Assembly (NCBI RefSeq): GCF_002095465.1
Contig: NZ_MLFP01000004.1
Span: forward strand, 248,001-312,000
Direction of reading: 5' to 3'
DNA length: 64,000 bases
Source of the DNA: Pantoea rodasii
GTDB lineage: Bacteria > Pseudomonadota > Gammaproteobacteria > Enterobacterales > Enterobacteriaceae
Shown here: piece by piece, positions 62,743 through 64,000 of the stretch
Layout: each line of letters opens with the position of its first letter
Numbering within the stretch: position 1 is the first letter of the stretch
The notes under the pieces: generated by a model
What the model was told of the DNA's origin: nothing
Databases searched by the model: none
What the model saw: only the letters and a program-made list of their open reading frames with translations
Made by a program: the position numbers and the translations under genes

Positions 62743-64000
62743 ATGCCTCTGCAACGAACGCTGCTCGCCTGTTGTTTATCCCTGACGTTCTCCTCTTTTG
62801 CCGCACCGGTTACCGATCTGCCATTAATGCCCTGGCCACAAAAAGTGGTACAGCCCGCGAGCGGTGGCGCATTGACGCTGACGCCGCAATTCACGCTGCA
62901 TATTACGGGCGATCATCTGGAAGGCGCCGAAGCGCGCTGGCGTGCACGTATTTCACGTCAAACCGGTTGGCCGCTGCTGCCCGCCAGCGCGCCGAGCGAT
63001 CAGGCCACGATTCAGGTGCAAATCGCCCAGGCGGTGGATCCGCTGCCACAACCCGAAAGCGATGAAAGCTATCATCTGGAAGTGAACAGCAGCGGCGTGA
63101 TACTCAAAGCCAACACGCGTTTCGGTGCGATGCGCGGCATGGAGACGCTACTGCAGCTGATTGAAAATAATGAAACAGGCACGCAGATTCCTTACGTTAC
63201 CATTGATGATAAGCCGCGCTTCCCGTGGCGCGGGGTGTTGATCGATTCGGCGCGCCACTTCCTGCCGATTGAAACGGTGAAGCGCCAGATCGACGGTATC
63301 GCCGCAGCGCGTATGAACGTATTCCATTGGCATCTGACCGATGATCAGGGCTGGCGATTTGCCTCCAGCCACTATCCGCAGTTACAGGAGAAGGCCAGCG
63401 ACGGCCTTTACTACACGCAGCAGCAGATGCGTGATGTGGTGCGTTACGCCACCCAGCGCGGCATACGCGTGGTACCGGAAATTGATGTGCCGGGACATGC
63501 CTCAGCGATTGCGGTGGCGATGCCGGTACTGCTCAGCGCGCCGGGCCCGTATAAGATGGAGCGCGGCTGGGGCGTGTTTAAACCGCTGCTCGATCCCAGC
63601 AACGAAGCGGTCTTCACCTTCATTGATACGCTGATGGGCGAAGTCACGGCGATTTTCCCCGATCCCTACATTCATATCGGCGGCGATGAAGTGGATCCGA
63701 CGCAATGGAACGACTCGCCGAAGATTCAGCAGTTTATGCGCGACCATGGCCTAAAGGACACGCACGCATTACAGGCGTGGTTCAATCAGCGGGTGGAGAA
63801 GATTCTGGAAGCGCACCAGCGACGCATGATCGGCTGGGATGAGGTTTATCATCCGGATCTGCCGAAAAGTATTTTGATTCAGTCGTGGCAAGGGCAGGAC
63901 GCGCTGGGTGAGGCGGCGAAACACGATTTCCGCGGTATTCTTTCCACCGGTTTCTATCTCGACCAACCGCAAACGGCGGCTTATCACTATCGCAACGAAC
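62743..64000 (+). CDS. Secreted GH20 beta-N-acetylhexosaminidase (partial, 3' end outside window)
   Basis: The first 419 codons are present and the frame is open to the right edge. Signal peptide about residues 1-20 (ending FSSFA). An N-terminal GH20b domain is followed by the catalytic barrel starting PRFPWRGVLIDSARHFLP, with FHWHLTDDQGWR, VVPEIDVPGHASA and the catalytic Asp-Glu pair in HIGGDEVDPTQW; IGWDEVY and ILIQSWQG follow. It removes terminal GlcNAc/GalNAc from glycans, perhaps chitin oligomers. AAGGA is eight bases before the ATG at 62743; an ATG three codons upstream abuts it. Not part of the E. coli backbone here. Confidence 0.9.
   Translation, partial: MPLQRTLLACCLSLTFSSFAAPVTDLPLMPWPQKVVQPASGGALTLTPQFTLHITGDHLEGAEARWRARISRQTGWPLLPASAPSDQATIQVQIAQAVDPLPQPESDESYHLEVNSSGVILKANTRFGAMRGMETLLQLIENNETGTQIPYVTIDDKPRFPWRGVLIDSARHFLPIETVKRQIDGIAAARMNVFHWHLTDDQGWRFASSHYPQLQEKASDGLYYTQQQMRDVVRYATQRGIRVVPEIDVPGHASAIAVAMPVLLSAPGPYKMERGWGVFKPLLDPSNEAVFTFIDTLMGEVTAIFPDPYIHIGGDEVDPTQWNDSPKIQQFMRDHGLKDTHALQAWFNQRVEKILEAHQRRMIGWDEVYHPDLPKSILIQSWQGQDALGEAAKHDFRGILSTGFYLDQPQTAAYHYRNE

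Overview
The window is a piece of a gammaproteobacterial chromosome from the order Enterobacterales. It reads most like an Erwiniaceae-type genome (Pantoea/Erwinia relatives). That placement is inferred from protein similarity recalled from memory and from gene order (pmrAB directly behind dacB); no database search was possible. Nearly every gene has a recognisable E. coli counterpart, and the backbone follows the E. coli kdsC-to-yraQ order.

Layout. 1-5.7 kb: envelope genes kdsC, kdsD and yrbG on the minus strand, then the mlaFEDCB phospholipid-transport operon on plus. 5.7-11.2 kb: ibaG, murA, sfsB, ispB, rplU, rpmA, obgE (yhbE, found between rpmA and obgE in E. coli, is absent). 11.2-29.2 kb: a complete-looking enterobactin synthesis, export, uptake and release locus (entHABEC, fepB, entS, fepDGC, entF, fes, fepA). 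It keeps the internal E. coli order but sits between obgE and dacB and lacks entD, ybdZ and fepE. 29.2-32.4 kb: a dacB-pmrA-pmrB operon with overlapping stop and start codons. 32.5-51.8 kb: the classic information-processing block greA, yhbY, rlmE, ftsH, folP, glmM, secG, tRNA-Leu, tRNA-fMet, rimP, nusA, infB, rbfA, truB, rpsO, pnp, nlpI, deaD. 51.8-53.7 kb: a divergent SDR oxidoreductase/AraC-type regulator pair where E. coli has mtr. 53.7-59.9 kb: yhbW, ubiV, ubiU, ubiT, yhbS, yhbQ, yhbP, yraQ. 59.3-62.5 kb: the anaerobic ribonucleotide reductase operon nrdDG behind paired NrdR boxes. 62.7-64 kb: the 5' part of a secreted GH20 hexosaminidase.

The most striking property of the sequence is technical. 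Nine genes (mlaF, ibaG, entC, fepG, rpsO, yhbW, yhbS, yraQ, nrdD) each lack exactly one base, most clearly in a short homopolymer. Adding one base at the breakpoint restores the family length in each case, for example 89 aa for S15 and 712 aa for NrdD. Several of these genes are essential or nearly so, so uncorrected assembly indels are the most likely cause. These genes are annotated here at full length as frameshifted.

Functionally the region combines outer-membrane maintenance (Kds, Mla, MurA, DacB, PmrAB), iron acquisition under Fur-type operators, the transcription/translation/RNA-decay core, and anaerobic metabolism (UbiUVT, NrdDG). I found no CRISPR array, insertion sequence, prophage, toxin-antitoxin or defence locus, and no convincing undescribed multi-gene system. 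The most biologically open points are the unusual location and missing partners of the enterobactin locus, the SDR whose catalytic Tyr is replaced by Trp, the A7 slippery heptamer in mlaF, and the nrdG frame that has lost its usual stop.
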